Positions 27,342-35,741 of a stretch of 64,000 bases of DNA are shown here, piece by piece (the stretch's first letter is position 1; the number at the start of each line of letters is the position of its first letter). Below the pieces are notes generated by a model. The model did no database searches. It worked only from the letters and a program-made list of their open reading frames with translations, and was not told the DNA's origin. A program made the position numbers and the translations under genes. The stretch comes from Cellulophaga lytica DSM 7489 (lineage in GTDB: Bacteria > Bacteroidota > Bacteroidia > Flavobacteriales > Flavobacteriaceae): contig NC_015167.1 in the NCBI RefSeq assembly GCF_000190595.1, positions 2,283,501-2,347,500 on the forward strand, read 5' to 3'.

Positions 27342-28757
27342 ATGGCTGCAGATGAAAAGTTTAGGGATTCTATTGGTACAATAGATACTGACGGTAAAAG
27401 AGCTTGGGTTTTTCCAAAAAAACCTAGTGGTAAATTTTACAATTATCGCAAAATAGTTAGTTACACATTACTGTTGTTTTTGCTAGTATCTCCTTTTATA
27501 AAAATAAAGGGCAACCAATTTATATTGTTTAATGTAATAGATCGTCGTTTTAACATATTTGGTTTTCCTTTTTGGCCACAAGATTTTCATTTGGTCGTAA
27601 TATCAATGATTATAGGTGTGGTTTTTATCGCCTTATTTACTGTTGCTTTTGGGCGTATTTTTTGTGGTTGGATGTGTCCGCAAACCATTTTTTTAGAAAT
27701 GGTTTTTCGTAGAATAGAATATTGGATTGAAGGTGACCGTGGAGCACAAATACGTTTAGATAAGCAAAAGTGGGATGCTGTTAAAATTAGAAAAAGAGTA
27801 ACCAAATGGATTATCTTTTTTGTCATCTCGTTTATAATTGCTAACGTTTTTTTAGCATATTTAATTGGTAGTGATACGCTAATTAAATACATCACAGACG
27901 GACCATTGTTGCATACCAGTACAATGATATCATTATTAATTTTTACAGCAGTTTTCTATTTTGTTTTTGCTTGGTTTAGAGAGCAAGTATGTATTATAGC
28001 TTGTCCTTATGGGCGTATGCAAGGTGTACTTTTAGACAACAAATCTATTGTAGTAGCGTATGACCATAAAAGAGGAGAAGGGGAAAATGGAAGAAAAAAG
28101 TTTAGAAAAAATGAAGATCGTACAGCACTTGGTCATGGAGATTGTATAGACTGTGCCCAATGTGTAAACGTTTGTCCTACTGGCATAGATATAAGAAATG
28201 GTACACAACTAGAGTGTGTAAACTGTACAGCTTGTATAGATGAGTGTAATACCATAATGGAAAAAGTAAACTTGCCAAAAGGTTTAATTAGGTATGCTAG
28301 TGAAGATAATATAGAGAAAAAGACCAAGTTTAAATTTACACCAAGACTAAAAGGTTACTCGGCAGTTTTAATAATTTTAATAGGATTGCTTATTGGTATG
28401 CTGTTTTTAAGAAACGATTTAGAAGCAAATATTTTAAGACTTCCAGGTCAGTTATATGAACATAAAGAAGGAAACATAATTAGTAATGTATATACTTTTA
28501 AACTGGTGAACAAAACTACAGAGGATGTTACAGATGTTAGTTTTAAACTGTTATCCCATAAAGGAACAATTAAACTGGTTACACATAAAAACTTTAACGT
28601 GCCAGCACAAGAGCTGGCAGAAGGCACATTATTTATAGAAATTAATAATGCAGCTTTAAATGGTGACAAAGACAAGCTTAAAATAGGAGTGTATAGTAAT
28701 AATAAATTAGTAGAAACAACTACAGCACGTTTTTTAGCACCAAGAAGCTACAAATAA
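27342..28757 (+). CDS. ccoG: cbb3 oxidase accessory protein CcoG/FixG (polyferredoxin)
   Basis: An iron-sulfur membrane protein of 471 residues, implicated in copper reduction during cbb3 assembly. Membrane helices lie at about 35-52, 85-108, 150-172 and 190-215, then a ferredoxin region with CGWMCPQ (near 108), CIIACPYGRMQG (near 220), CIDCAQCVNVCPTG (near 268) and CVNCTACIDEC (near 290). The last helix (about 330-348) is followed by an IgG-like periplasmic C-terminal domain, as in other FixG proteins. All expected cluster cysteines are present. Fourth structural gene of the operon, 30 bp after ccoP. Confidence 0.95.
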   Translation: MAADEKFRDSIGTIDTDGKRAWVFPKKPSGKFYNYRKIVSYTLLLFLLVSPFIKIKGNQFILFNVIDRRFNIFGFPFWPQDFHLVVISMIIGVVFIALFTVAFGRIFCGWMCPQTIFLEMVFRRIEYWIEGDRGAQIRLDKQKWDAVKIRKRVTKWIIFFVISFIIANVFLAYLIGSDTLIKYITDGPLLHTSTMISLLIFTAVFYFVFAWFREQVCIIACPYGRMQGVLLDNKSIVVAYDHKRGEGENGRKKFRKNEDRTALGHGDCIDCAQCVNVCPTGIDIRNGTQLECVNCTACIDECNTIMEKVNLPKGLIRYASEDNIEKKTKFKFTPRLKGYSAVLIILIGLLIGMLFLRNDLEANILRLPGQLYEHKEGNIISNVYTFKLVNKTTEDVTDVSFKLLSHKGTIKLVTHKNFNVPAQELAEGTLFIEINNAALNGDKDKLKIGVYSNNKLVETTTARFLAPRSYK

Positions 28758-28769
28758 AAAAAATAAGTT

Positions 28770-29216
28770 ATGAAAATAAATTGGGGAACAGGAATAGTAC
28801 TGGCATTTGTAGGCTTCATTAGCTTTATATTATACTTTGTTGTTAGAATGAATTCTGAGAACAGGGCTAAACATGATTTGGTTACAGAGGAGTATTATAA
28901 GGCAGAGTTAGGGTATCAAAAAGAAATTAATGACGTTACCAATGCGTATAAATTAACCAATAAACTAGCTGTAGAAAAAACTGAAGATGGCTTATTAATA
29001 GCTTTTCCAAAGGATCAAGATTTTAATAAAATAACAGGTAAGGTGTCCCTATATAGACCATCTAATAAACAATTGGATTTTAGCTTACCCATAAGTTTAT
29101 CCAAAACACATTTGCTCATACCTGACAAACGTTTGTTAGATGGTCGGTGGGACATTAAAATTGCATGGGAATACAATAAAAAAGAATTTTTACACAAACA
29201 AAGTATAACGTATTAA
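28770..29216 (+). CDS. ccoH: FixH/CcoH family protein
   Basis: A 148-residue membrane-anchored protein. One N-terminal helix (about 5-25, WGTGIVLAFVGFISFILYFV) is followed by RAKHDLVTEEYYKAELGYQKEI, the recognisable FixH segment, and a beta-rich periplasmic domain. FixH/CcoH is needed for stable cbb3 oxidase in studied bacteria. The gene is 12 bp after ccoG and 2 bp before the next gene, so it is part of the operon. Confidence 0.9.
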   Translation: MKINWGTGIVLAFVGFISFILYFVVRMNSENRAKHDLVTEEYYKAELGYQKEINDVTNAYKLTNKLAVEKTEDGLLIAFPKDQDFNKITGKVSLYRPSNKQLDFSLPISLSKTHLLIPDKRLLDGRWDIKIAWEYNKKEFLHKQSITY

Positions 29217-29218
29217 GT

Positions 29219-29920
29219 ATGTTACTATCTGCTTTTATATTAGGGTTAATGGGAAGTTTGCACTGCGTAGGTATGTGTGGGCCCATAGCCTTTATGTTAC
29301 CAGTAGATAGGCATAGCAAACTAAAAAAAACTGTTCAGATCTTTATTTATCATATTGGTAGGTTGCTTGCTTACGGAGTAATAGGTCTTGTTTTTGGGCT
29401 GCTAGGTAAAGGTTTGTATGTTTTTGGTTTGCAACAAAAACTATCAATTGCAATAGGAATTTTAATGATTGTTATAGTATTAATTCCATCTGAAAAAATA
29501 CAAAAATACAATGTGTCTAAACCTATTTATAAGCTTATTTCTAAAGTAAAATCTAAATTAGGAAAGGAGCTTAAAAAAAGAACTCCAGATACGTTTTTAA
29601 CTATTGGTTTTTTAAACGGATTTTTACCGTGTGGCTTGGTATATATGGCATTGTTTGGAGCCATAGCTATGGGTAATGCAGCACAAGGCTCTTTGTATAT
29701 GATAATCTTTGGTGTAGGTACCATACCACTTATGACAATTGCTGTTTATTTTGGCGGAATGCTAAAAGGTGTTGCGCGTAAAAAAGTACAACAGTTAATT
29801 CCTGTTTTTGTAATTGTAATTGGAGTGTTGTTTATTCTTAGAGGCTTGGGCCTTGGTATTCCTTATGTGTCTCCTAAACCTGTTGTAGAAATGGTTTCTA
29901 CCAATATGGAGTGTCACTAA
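29219..29920 (+). CDS. TauE/SafE-type (DsbD_2-like) membrane protein of the cco operon
   Basis: A 233-residue protein of about six membrane helices. Cysteine motifs at equivalent places in the two halves, HCVGMCGPIAF (about 15-25) and NGFLPCGLVYMALF (about 137-150), are typical of the DsbD_2 / sulfite exporter TauE-SafE group found next to cbb3 genes. In other bacteria such proteins are linked to copper or thiol supply for cytochrome oxidase; that role here is inferred from position. It starts 2 bp after ccoH and appears to be the last operon gene. The next gene begins 20 bp later but has an unrelated function. Confidence 0.82.
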   Translation: MLLSAFILGLMGSLHCVGMCGPIAFMLPVDRHSKLKKTVQIFIYHIGRLLAYGVIGLVFGLLGKGLYVFGLQQKLSIAIGILMIVIVLIPSEKIQKYNVSKPIYKLISKVKSKLGKELKKRTPDTFLTIGFLNGFLPCGLVYMALFGAIAMGNAAQGSLYMIIFGVGTIPLMTIAVYFGGMLKGVARKKVQQLIPVFVIVIGVLFILRGLGLGIPYVSPKPVVEMVSTNMECH

Positions 29921-29940
29921 TTACTAAAAAATTTAATGTT

Positions 29941-31209
29941 ATGAATATTGTTTCTGCAGCGCAAGCCGCAAAATCTATAAAATCTGGTAATAGAGTTTTT
30001 TTGCAAGGAGCTGCAATGACGCCAAATGTGCTAATAGATGCTTTGTGTAATAGGTATGAAGAATTAAAAAACGTAGAAATTGTATCTATACATACAGAGG
30101 GGCAAGCAAAATATGCACAAGAGCCTTATAGTAAAAGTTTTAAAATGAATAGTTGCTTTGTTGGTAGCAATGTTAGGCAATTAATAAATACAACTCAAGG
30201 AGATTATATTCCAATTTTTTTAAGCGAAATTAACCTGCTTTTTAGAAACGGAATTCTTCCGTTAGATGTTGCTGTTGTGCAAGTGTCTCCACCAGATAAA
30301 CACGGGTATTGTTCTTTAGGTGTTTCTGTAGACATAACATTACCAGCCATACAAACAGCAAAAAAAGTTATAGCACAAATAAACCCTTGCGTGCCCAGAA
30401 CTCACGGTGATGGTATTATACACATAAAAGATATAGACTGTGCTGTTGAGGTTAATACACCAATACATACGCACGGTATTTCACCAATATCTAACATAGA
30501 ACAACAAATTGGTAAACACGTAGCAGGTTTAATAGAAGATGGTGCTACCTTACAAATGGGTATAGGTAATATACCAAACGCAGTGTTAAGTAATTTAGGC
30601 AACCACAAACGTTTGGGTATACATACAGAAATGTTTTCTGATGGTGTTTTGCCTTTAATAGAAAGTGGTGTAATTACAGGCGAAGATAAAGTAGTAAAAC
30701 ACGGTAAAATTGTAACCTGCTTTGCTGTAGGATCACAAAAACTTTACGATTTTGTAGATGATAATCCATTGGTGCATTTTAAAGAAGCTGCTTATACTAA
30801 TGATACTTCCATTATACGCAGAAACCCTAAGGTTACAGCCATTAATAGCGCTATAGAAATAGATCTTACAGGTCAAATTTGTGCAGATACAATTGGTAGC
30901 AGGCAATATTCTGGTGTAGGCGGACAAATGGATTTTATACGTGGTGCATCTTTGTCTAAAGGTGGTAAACCTATTTTTGCAATGCCGTCTATTACCGCTA
31001 AAGGCATTTCTAAAATAACACCGTTTTTAAAACAAGGAGCGGGTGTTACTACAACACGTGCTCACGTACACTATGTAGCCACAGAATACGGAGTGGTTAA
31101 TTTATATGGTAAAAATTTACAAGAAAGAGCAAAGGCATTAATATCTATTTCTCACCCTAATTTTAGAGAGGAGTTAAGTAAAGAAGCTTATAATCGTTTT
31201 AAAAGCTAG
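29941..31209 (+). CDS. acetyl-CoA hydrolase/transferase family protein
   Basis: A 422-residue CoA-transferase of the acetyl-CoA hydrolase/4-hydroxybutyrate CoA-transferase group. Conserved features are the N-terminal RVFLQGAAMTPNVLIDAL, GNIPNAVLSNLGNHKRLGIH followed by TEMFSDGVLPLIESG (the likely catalytic-glutamate region), and the C-terminal YSGVGGQMDFIRGASLSKGG. I start at ATG 29941; an in-frame GTG at 29911 overlaps the previous gene and would add an unlikely leader. It lies 20 bp downstream of the cco operon and may be read through from it, so it could help acetate or CoA balance under low oxygen, but the substrate is unknown. Confidence 0.88.
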   Translation: MNIVSAAQAAKSIKSGNRVFLQGAAMTPNVLIDALCNRYEELKNVEIVSIHTEGQAKYAQEPYSKSFKMNSCFVGSNVRQLINTTQGDYIPIFLSEINLLFRNGILPLDVAVVQVSPPDKHGYCSLGVSVDITLPAIQTAKKVIAQINPCVPRTHGDGIIHIKDIDCAVEVNTPIHTHGISPISNIEQQIGKHVAGLIEDGATLQMGIGNIPNAVLSNLGNHKRLGIHTEMFSDGVLPLIESGVITGEDKVVKHGKIVTCFAVGSQKLYDFVDDNPLVHFKEAAYTNDTSIIRRNPKVTAINSAIEIDLTGQICADTIGSRQYSGVGGQMDFIRGASLSKGGKPIFAMPSITAKGISKITPFLKQGAGVTTTRAHVHYVATEYGVVNLYGKNLQERAKALISISHPNFREELSKEAYNRFKS

Positions 31210-31401
31210 TTGCAAAACTTTAAAAGCATTGTTTTAAGAGGTTTATAACACTAGTAATTCTTTTTTTTAAGTAATTTTGAAGCATTGTTTACAATGTATT
31301 CATTATAAAAAAATACACCATTGTAGCAGTTTTAAAATTGCCCATTTGTGTATTTTTTTTATGTCAATTTTTTTTAAAAAAAATAGCACCCTCAATTAAT
31401 T

Positions 31402-31959
31402 ATGCAAGAAACAATTTATATAAAAAATATGGTTTGCAACCGTTGTATAGCTTCGGTTTTAGATATTTTTAATGCTGAAGGTTATGTGGTGGAGTCTGTA
31501 GAATTAGGAAAAGTTATTGCTACAAAAGGTGCTAAAAGTAGTTTTAAAAACTTAAGTAAAATGCTTACCCAAATTGGTTTTGAAGTAATAGCTAACAAGA
31601 CAGATACTTTAATTGAACAATTAAAAGTGGCTATAATTCATAAGATCGAAAATGGAGAAACAGCTCATATTTTTCAGGCTTTAGCAAAAGAATTTGGTAA
31701 AACAGAAACAGCTCTTAGTAAGCTTTTTAGTAAGTCTGAAGGTGTAACGTTAGAGAAATACACCATCAACTTAAAAATAGAAAAAGTAAAGGAATACATA
31801 CAGTTAGGACAACTAAATTTTTCTGAAATAGCTTATAGTTTAAATTATAAAACAAGTAGCCATTTAGCCCGCCAGTTTAAAACTGTTACAGGAATGTCTA
31901 TGAGCGATTATAAAAATTTGGAGAATTGGGATAGAAAAACACTAGACCAAATTGTATAA
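31402..31959 (+). CDS. AraC-family regulator with N-terminal HMA-like metal-binding domain
   Basis: A 185-residue transcription regulator in two parts. Residues about 1-70 look like a heavy-metal-associated domain: YIKNMVCNRCIASVLDIF with C12 and C15 aligned exactly with the C12 and C15 of CopA next door. Residues about 85-180 form an AraC-type DNA-binding domain with two helix-turn-helix units (ALAKEFGKTETALSKLF, and FSEIAYSLNYKTSSHLARQF). This suggests that metal binding directly controls DNA binding of the copA region. No known effector domain of the classical AraC family is present. Copper as the metal is inferred from the neighbour. Confidence 0.85.
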   Translation: MQETIYIKNMVCNRCIASVLDIFNAEGYVVESVELGKVIATKGAKSSFKNLSKMLTQIGFEVIANKTDTLIEQLKVAIIHKIENGETAHIFQALAKEFGKTETALSKLFSKSEGVTLEKYTINLKIEKVKEYIQLGQLNFSEIAYSLNYKTSSHLARQFKTVTGMSMSDYKNLENWDRKTLDQIV

Positions 31960-32001
31960 ATAAGAATCGGAATTGTGAAAGTGCAACAAAGACTGTGTGC
32001 T

Positions 32002-32009
32002 TAATTTTG
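32002..32009 (+). promoter_or_regulatory. -7 element of copA
   Basis: TAATTTTG, perfect -7 match, 19 bp before the copA ATG. The nearest TTG is 26 bp upstream (31973-31975), longer than usual; stretched spacing would fit an activator-controlled promoter. Confidence 0.55.
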
Positions 32010-32028
32010 TAGTGTAAAAAGAAACAAA

Positions 32029-34524
32029 ATGAAACATACCTATCATATACACGGAATGACTTGTAATGGTTGCCGTGGGCACGTAGAAAAAACACTGGCT
32101 AATGTAGATGGTGTTACTAATGCTAGCGTTAATTTAGAAAAAGCAGAAGCTACAATAGAATCCGAATCTCATATACCTATAAATACTTTTAAAGAAGCTT
32201 TAAAAAAAGATGGTGACAGGTATAGTATACATAATGTAGGTGAGCACGTGCATACTCCAAAAAAAGAAGCACAGCCAAAAGGGCAAGGCACAGGTGTTTT
32301 TTATTGTCCTATGCATTGTGAAGATGATAAAACTTACGATGAGGCTGGTGACTGTCCTGTCTGCGGAATGGATTTGGTAGAGGAACAAAATTTAAACCCT
32401 GTTACTCAACAACAATATACGTGTCCAATGCATCCAGAGGTTGTAAAAGATGAGCCCGGATATTGCCCTATTTGTGGTATGGACTTAGTGCCAATGGAAC
32501 CTAGTCTTTCCGCAGAAGAAAAAACATATAAAAAACTAATACATAAGTTTTGGTTGTCCTTAGGTTTTACATTACCTATTTTTTTAATAGCAATGAGCGA
32601 GATGCTGGTTAACAACCCATTGTATACCATTTTAGATCAAAAATATTGGAATTGGGTACAATTAGTGTTGTCTATACCTGTAGTTTTTTATGGTACGTGG
32701 ATGTTTTTTGAACGTGCTTACAGAAGTGTGAAAACGTGGAATTTAAATATGTTTACACTGGTTGGTATTGGCGCAGGTGTAGCTTGGTTATTTAGTGTTT
32801 TTGGCTTATTGGTACCAGATTTTTTTCCTGCTGAGTTTAAAACACAAAGTGGAGCAGTACATGTATATTTTGAAGCTGCAACGGTAATATTAACATTAGT
32901 TTTAATGGGGCAGGTGTTAGAGGCACGCGCGCACAGTAAAACTAATGCAGCTGTTAAAGAGTTACTTAAACTTGCACCTAACAAAGCAGTTAAGGTTGTT
33001 AACGGAGTAGAAGAAGAAGTTGCTATAAATAACGTTGTTAAAGGTGATGTTCTAAAAGTGAAACCAGGAGAAAAAATCCCTGTTGATGGTTATATTACAG
33101 AGGGTAGCACAACGGTAGACGAGTCTATGATTTCTGGAGAACCCATTGCTGTTAGTAAAACTGTAAAAGATGAGGTTAGTAGTGGTACTATTAACGGTAA
33201 CCAGTCTTTTTTAATGCAAGCAGAAAAAGTGGGTGCAGATACATTGCTTTCTCAGATTGTTAAAATGGTGAATGATGCCAGTCGTAGTAGAGCGCCAATA
33301 CAAAAATTAGCAGATAAAATATCTAGTTATTTTGTGCCAGTAGTGGTTATTGTTTCTATACTAACCTTTATTGCTTGGGTAATTTGGGGTCCAGAGCCTG
33401 CTTATGTTTTTGCCTTAGTAAATGCTATTGCGGTATTAATAATAGCGTGTCCTTGTGCATTAGGCTTGGCAACACCAATGTCTATTATGGTTGGTGTTGG
33501 TAAAGGAGCCCAAAACGGTGTTTTAATAAAAAATGCTGAGGCTTTGGAGTTAATGAATAAAGTAGACGTTTTAATTGTAGACAAAACAGGAACAATTACA
33601 GAAGGGAAGCCCACAGTAGAAAATGTAGGTGTTTTTAATAAAGATTTTACGGTAGATAAAGTAACACAATTTATAGCTTCATTAAATAATTCTAGTGAGC
33701 ACCCTTTAGCAGAAGCTACAGTAAATTATGCTAAAGAAAATAAAGTTGATTTTTTAAAAACAAAAAACTTTAATGCTGTTACAGGTAAAGGTGTAGAAGG
33801 TGTTATTTCTGATACTAAAATAAGTTTGGGTAATGCATTAATGATGAACTATGCTAATGCTACTATTTCTTCTGTAATGGAAGAGGAAGTACAAAAATAT
33901 CAAAAACAAGGAAAAACAGTTTCTTATGTAGCAATAAATAAAGAGGTCATAGGTTATGTTGTTATTGCTGATAAAATTAAAGAAACAAGCGCTAAAGCAA
34001 TAAAGGAACTACAAAATAGAGGAGTAGACGTAATTATGCTTACTGGTGATACTTATGAAACTGCTAAGGCTGTAGCAGACTCACTTAATTTAAATAGTTT
34101 TAAAGCCGGTATGTTGCCAAAAGATAAGTTAAAAGAAGTTGAAAAATTACAACAACAAGGTAAAATAGTTGCTATGGCTGGTGATGGAATTAATGATGCG
34201 CCTGCATTAGCAAAAAGTGATGTTGGCATTGCAATGGGTACTGGTACAGATGTGGCTATAGAGAGCGCAATGATTACACTTGTAAAAGGAGATTTACACG
34301 GTATAGTTAAAGCACATAACTTAAGTAGTGGAGTACTTAAAAACATTAAACAAAACTTATTTTTTGCGCTAATTTATAATACTATAGGTGTACCAATTGC
34401 AGCAGGTGTTTTGTATCCTGTCTTTGGTTTGTTGCTTTCCCCTATGATAGCAGCTTTAGCTATGAGTTTTAGTTCTGTGTCTGTAATTGCAAATGCATTA
34501 CGATTAAAAAACATAAAAATATAA
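32029..34524 (+). CDS. copA: copper-exporting P1B-type ATPase
   Basis: Cu+ exporter of the inner membrane, 831 residues. N-terminal HMA domain with GMTCNGCRGH (C12, C15), then two small metal-binding modules: YCPMHCEDDKTYDEAGDCPVC (from about 88) and YTCPMHPEVVKDEPGYCPIC (from about 125), each followed by GMDLV. Eight membrane helices, the metal site C474-P475-C476, phosphorylation D518 in DKTGTITEG, and hinge GDGINDAPALAKSD are all present. The gene follows the HMA-AraC regulator by 69 bp with its own -7 element, and the HMA lipoprotein gene follows 73 bp later. It is distinct from ccoI at 19942, which serves oxidase assembly. Confidence 0.96.
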   Translation: MKHTYHIHGMTCNGCRGHVEKTLANVDGVTNASVNLEKAEATIESESHIPINTFKEALKKDGDRYSIHNVGEHVHTPKKEAQPKGQGTGVFYCPMHCEDDKTYDEAGDCPVCGMDLVEEQNLNPVTQQQYTCPMHPEVVKDEPGYCPICGMDLVPMEPSLSAEEKTYKKLIHKFWLSLGFTLPIFLIAMSEMLVNNPLYTILDQKYWNWVQLVLSIPVVFYGTWMFFERAYRSVKTWNLNMFTLVGIGAGVAWLFSVFGLLVPDFFPAEFKTQSGAVHVYFEAATVILTLVLMGQVLEARAHSKTNAAVKELLKLAPNKAVKVVNGVEEEVAINNVVKGDVLKVKPGEKIPVDGYITEGSTTVDESMISGEPIAVSKTVKDEVSSGTINGNQSFLMQAEKVGADTLLSQIVKMVNDASRSRAPIQKLADKISSYFVPVVVIVSILTFIAWVIWGPEPAYVFALVNAIAVLIIACPCALGLATPMSIMVGVGKGAQNGVLIKNAEALELMNKVDVLIVDKTGTITEGKPTVENVGVFNKDFTVDKVTQFIASLNNSSEHPLAEATVNYAKENKVDFLKTKNFNAVTGKGVEGVISDTKISLGNALMMNYANATISSVMEEEVQKYQKQGKTVSYVAINKEVIGYVVIADKIKETSAKAIKELQNRGVDVIMLTGDTYETAKAVADSLNLNSFKAGMLPKDKLKEVEKLQQQGKIVAMAGDGINDAPALAKSDVGIAMGTGTDVAIESAMITLVKGDLHGIVKAHNLSSGVLKNIKQNLFFALIYNTIGVPIAAGVLYPVFGLLLSPMIAALAMSFSSVSVIANALRLKNIKI

Positions 34525-34597
34525 ATAAGTAGATGCATTTTTTAAATGTATAAAAAATAAAAATTACTATATTAACATCGATTAATAAATATCTACT

Positions 34598-35011
34598 ATG
34601 AAAAAGATGATTTTGACTACAGCTGTACTTGGCTTATTAGCCTTTACCAGTTGTAAAAATGATGCAAAGCAGACTACAGATGGTGGTAACAGCACTAGTG
34701 TAAATGTAGAAGATGAGTTGGCTACGGCTAAAACTACTTTTGGTGTGCGTGGTAACTGTGGTATGTGTAAAAGTACTATAGAAAAAGCAGCAAAATCTGT
34801 AGACGGTGTAGCTAGTGCAAATTGGGATGTTAAAAAGAAACAAATTACAATTGCTTTTAATGATGATAAAACTAATGAAGATGCATTTCATAAAGCTATA
34901 GCAGAATCTGGTTACGATACAGAAAAGTCTTCCGGAAGTGAAGAAGCTTATAAAGAATTACCTGCCTGTTGCAAGTATGATCATGAAATGGCAATGAGTG
35001 TAGAAGAATAA
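34598..35011 (+). CDS. HMA-domain lipoprotein, likely periplasmic copper binder
   Basis: A 137-residue exported lipoprotein. The signal peptide ends in the lipobox LAFTSC, with lipidated C19. A heavy-metal-associated domain follows with RGNCGMCKSTIEKA (metal ligands C54, C57) and the usual betaalphabeta pattern to about residue 115. The tail contains CCKYDHEMAM, offering extra Cys, His and Met ligands. It is placed directly after copA, so it probably buffers or hands over copper outside the inner membrane; that role is inferred. A hairpin terminator follows at 35026. Confidence 0.85.
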   Translation: MKKMILTTAVLGLLAFTSCKNDAKQTTDGGNSTSVNVEDELATAKTTFGVRGNCGMCKSTIEKAAKSVDGVASANWDVKKKQITIAFNDDKTNEDAFHKAIAESGYDTEKSSGSEEAYKELPACCKYDHEMAMSVEE

Positions 35012-35025
35012 TATGCAAATAACTT

Positions 35026-35068
35026 AAAAAAGCGGCAATCTGGTAGACCTAGTTTGTCGCTTTTTTTA
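35026..35068. terminator. terminator between the HMA lipoprotein and exonuclease genes
   Basis: An inverted repeat with one G-U pair (about 35026-35036 with 35055-35066) flanked by A and T runs. It lies between converging genes and can serve both. Confidence 0.7.
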
Positions 35069-35075
35069 TGCTGTT

Positions 35076-35741
35076 TTAATAAATGCGGAGTAACTGTTTT
35101 AAAGTGGTAATTTTTTTCTCTTTTAATTTTACCAAAATCTTTAAAAAAGCAATAGCAGTAATATACGCATCACCAAGAGCGGTATGCCTATCTTTTACAG
35201 ATATACTAAACTTTTCTGCCAATTCATCTAAAGAATAATGCTCTTTTTTCACCAATAAATTAGAGCGTATAAGTGTTTTTTTATACAAGGTAGAGGTATC
35301 TAAAATTTTGTTTTTTAATTTGGGTAAGCTATGGCGCTCTAATGCCATATTTATAAAAGTAACATCAAAACCAGCGTGGTGGGCTACAATGACACTGTTT
35401 TTTAGGTACGCTAAAAACAGTTTTAAGGTTTCTAGCTCTTCAAGTCTAGTAGTTTTACCTTCTTTTAATATTCCGTGTATTTCTGCCGTTTCTTGGTTGT
35501 AATGATCTTGGTGTATAAAAACCTCAAAACTATCACCTATATTAATATCATTATTTTTAAGTTTTAAAGCACCAATACAAAGCATACGATCTTCTTGGTA
35601 ACTAAAGCCAGTAGTTTCTGTATCTAAAACAACAAACGTAATATCTTGTATGTTTTCTGGTTGTTTGGTTTTAAAAAGATTTTCATATTCAAGCCAATAA
35701 TCTGGTAAATCTAATTTACTTTTTTTAAAGAAATTTATCAT
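35076..35741 (-). CDS. DnaQ-like 3'-5' exonuclease
   Basis: A 221-residue DEDDh exonuclease. Motif I is VVLDTETTGFS with D40 and E42; motif II lies in VAHHAGFDVTFIN; motif III is DRHTALGDAYIT with the His and Asp. These match the polymerase III epsilon exonuclease fold, but the protein lacks epsilon's polymerase-binding tail and is preceded by about 30 extra residues, so it is a stand-alone nuclease rather than the replicative proofreader. Its start overlaps the stop of the upstream DUF294 gene by 4 bp, so the two proteins are made together. Such pairs recur in bacteria; the joint function is not known to me. Confidence 0.87.
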   Translation of the reverse strand: MINFFKKSKLDLPDYWLEYENLFKTKQPENIQDITFVVLDTETTGFSYQEDRMLCIGALKLKNNDINIGDSFEVFIHQDHYNQETAEIHGILKEGKTTRLEELETLKLFLAYLKNSVIVAHHAGFDVTFINMALERHSLPKLKNKILDTSTLYKKTLIRSNLLVKKEHYSLDELAEKFSISVKDRHTALGDAYITAIAFLKILVKLKEKKITTLKQLLRIY

